DNA of 42,898 nucleotides from Acanthamoeba lenticulata (lineage: Eukaryota > Discosea > Longamoebia > Acanthamoebidae). Each line of letters begins with the position of its first letter. Within the stretch, counting starts at the first letter, position 1. Shown in pieces: positions 41,012 to 42,898 of the stretch. The notes under the pieces were generated by a model. That model ran no database searches. It saw nothing but the letters and a program-made list of their open reading frames with translations, and was not told the origin of the DNA. The position numbers and the translations under genes are program-made. Location of the stretch: assembly GCA_002179805.1 (NCBI GenBank), contig NAVB01000340.1, positions 1-42,898 of the forward strand, written 5' to 3'.

Positions 41012-42816
41012 ATGGTACGAGCGCCCTCCCAATAGACTTTCCCGAGCTACATCTCGTCGTTCCCCCAAAAAAGAACGAAGCGACGGAGTCATTTCTGCCC
41101 TGTTGCGCTTCGTTCTTTGGAGTCTTTTGTGTTGGCTTCCCTGTAGATTGGTGCTGAAGCACAATCAACAAATCACTTCCATCAAACTTTGTCAAAAAAT
41201 ATCCCTTCTGTCAGTGTTGACAGTACGCCAAACAGTTGACATTATTCTTGAGGCTTTCTGTGTTCAAGTTCCTCCGAAGATCTCCCCTCTTTCTTCATCT
41301 TCCCCTTCCCCCTTCTTCCCTATCCCCCTATCTCCCTTCCTTGGTCCTCTTCTTTTCGGGGCCTGGAAGTTTTGCAACCAATGGGCGATATCAGCTGTGT
41401 GTAGTTTTTCCTTTTCGGCGTTTATTGTAGTAAGTTAAGCGAACCACCAAATTAATCTCAATCACCCTTTCGGGGCGTGTGATCACCAAGTTGTTGAGGC
41501 TTACCACCCTTCCTCTTCGACAGTCCCGGTTGAAGAAGTATCACCTCCCGCACGACGGCTACAAATGGCGCTCCGACGGCCGCGACAAAAAGTGGCCTCA
41601 GACCACCAAGATCTACTACAAGTGTATCTCGGTTGAGGGTACCCGAACCGCATCTTTTTGTTTATTAATTTTTATATTTTAAAAATATTGTCTAAATTTT
41701 TTGACCTGGCAGGCTGCCCGGCCAAGCTCCACTTCTACCCGCACACGAAGGAGATCCAGTACGTGGGCGAGCACAGCCACCCGAAGGCTGGCGGCGGCGC
41801 GGAGGAGGAGCCCGCCGCTGCCGCCGCGGCCGTCGTCCGCCCGGCCTCGCCCGCCACGGCCACCGTCGTGACGGTCCCGTCCTGCGCGCCCATCATCCCG
41901 CCCGAGGTCTACCAGCGGCCCGTCCGCCAGTCGACCCGCCGCCAGCGCAGCTGTACGTCTTCCTCGACCGCACGCGCGCGCGTGTGCGGTGCGTGTGTGC
42001 GTTGCGTGTGCGCGGTGCTGAGACGCGTGTGCGATGCAGGCGTTGATGCCATGTCGTATTTGGACGACGAGAGCGACGACAACGGCGAGGGCGAAGAGGA
42101 CGAGGAAGGCGAAGATTACGACGAAGGTGAGGAGGACGAGGACGAAGAGGAGGCCTACGTGCCCGCCGCCACCAACTACCACTCGACCTCGACGTCGCCC
42201 GCCTCGAGCGACACCGAGTCCACGTCAGCCGCGCGTGCCCGCGCCTCGGCCTCCGCCGGAGCCCGCGGGCGAGCGCAGCCGCCGTTGGGCAACATCGAAG
42301 AGGACGTCGCCATCTTCCTCGGCGCCATGCAGTCGGAGCAGAAAAAGTTCGTTTTTTTCATTTTTGTTTTTTTTTCATTTTTGTTTATTTATGATTTATT
42401 TTTAACGATAAATCGATGGTTTTCTGCGCAGGGATGTCAGTCCGACCTCGACGAGCTCGCGCAAGCGAAAGATCAGCGACGAAGGCGGCAGTCCGTACCT
42501 GAGCGAAGCCGACGACGAGGACGGCGGCCCGCCCAACACCGACAAGTACGCTTCGTTCCCATCTTCGCTTTCGTTCTTTTTCGTTCTTTTAAAATAAACA
42601 TAATACAAAAACTATTAAAAATAAATGAAAATTGCAGCAAGTGCCCGCATTGTGGGAAGGTGTTCCAGAACCGGAGCACGTTCGTGCACCACTGGCGCGT
42701 GGTCGTCCAGCGCGAGCAGCAGCGGGACTGCCCGATCTGCCACGAGATCATCTCCACCTGGTACAACATGAAGCGCCACCTCGGCAACGTCCACAAGTGG
42801 TCCGCCCAGCAAATTG
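41012..42816 (+). CDS. WRKY-like and C2H2 zinc-finger transcription factor (3' end beyond window)
   Basis: Proposed exons: 41012..41014 (ATG only, inferred), 41524..41638, 41713..41952, 42040..42346, 42432..42545, 42638..42816, then a donor GTACC into sequence that leaves the window. The N-terminal domain reads DGYKWRSDGRDKKWP, then YYKC-x5-GCPAK and, 18 residues later, HSH: the WRKY/GCM1-type zinc fold with heptad WRSDGRD in place of WRKYGQK and a shorter C-to-H spacing. Then an Ala/Pro-rich linker, a long acidic tract, a nuclear-type basic run SSRKRKIS, an atypical finger (CPHCGKVF with adjacent HH) and a standard C2H2 finger CPICHEIISTWYNMKRHL. The start is uncertain: intron 1 would be 509 bp, long for this window. 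FLYWCH is the main alternative for the first domain. Confidence 0.7.
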
Positions 42817-42898
42817 GTACCAATCCTTTCATTTTTTCTTTTCTTTTTTAAAATAAAAATTCATTCTTTCCTTTTTCCTTTTTTATGTTTTTTCCTTT

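Noticed and set aside
40616..41438. Several open frames of 100-210 codons on both strands between the SNARE and WRKY-like genes
   Set aside because: Low conservation signals, no motifs, and the region fits promoter plus first intron of the WRKY-like gene.

Overview
This is a gene-dense nuclear segment of a free-living amoeba, most likely Acanthamoeba or a close relative. The evidence is GC-rich exons broken by many short introns (about 95 can be modelled, most 55-110 bp), long homopolymer and low-complexity coding tracts (Q/H, S/G/Y, D/E, K/E), Amoebozoa-type families (an Shk-like SH2 kinase, a PKA catalytic subunit with a long N-terminus, a WRKY-like factor), a 5S rRNA gene and eukaryotic tRNA genes. 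All gene models below were spliced by hand; unless stated otherwise, exon lengths keep frame and end at a stop codon.

Layout. 1-9.3 kb: 5' part of a USP4/15-type deubiquitinase (-), SH2-kinase (+), zinc alcohol/polyol dehydrogenase (+), ribulose-phosphate 3-epimerase (+), and two divergent orphan genes separated by a 54-bp inverted repeat. 9.4-16.9 kb: proteasome Rpn7 (-) and proteasome beta-3 (+) sharing one 267-bp intergenic region, ribosomal protein uS11/RPS14 (+), GNL1-type permuted GTPase (-), SUMO (+), ZNHIT3-like zinc-finger HIT protein (-). 17-26.6 kb: FTSJ1/Trm7 tRNA methyltransferase (+), a tRNA-like Pol III unit with an odd anticodon loop (-), a SID-1-family transmembrane protein (+), decapping activator PAT1 (-), TFIIB (+). 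26.7-36.6 kb: 5S rRNA (-), PKA-C-like kinase (-), ARMT1/DUF89 protein (+), an orphan Cys-rich type I membrane protein (+), and a low-complexity protein with an MRIP-like zinc motif and SH3-like segment (-). 36.7-42.9 kb: tRNA-Ile(AAT) and initiator tRNA-Met, TAF9 (-), exosome subunit Rrp41 (+), SNAP-25-like SNARE (-), and a WRKY-like plus C2H2 transcription factor running off the right edge (+).

Functionally this is mostly core machinery: ubiquitin/SUMO/proteasome, translation (5S, tRNAs, uS11, Trm7, GNL1), RNA turnover (PAT1, Rrp41), Pol II initiation (TFIIB, TAF9) and signalling (Shk, PKA). The items most worth follow-up are the short SID-1-family protein, the WRKY-like/C2H2 fusion, the recurrent GC-AG introns with a GCAC donor, the tRNA-like gene with anticodon ATC, the promoter-spanning inverted repeat and the 13-mer cluster between TAF9 and Rrp41. 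No phage, CRISPR, transposase or viral gene was seen.
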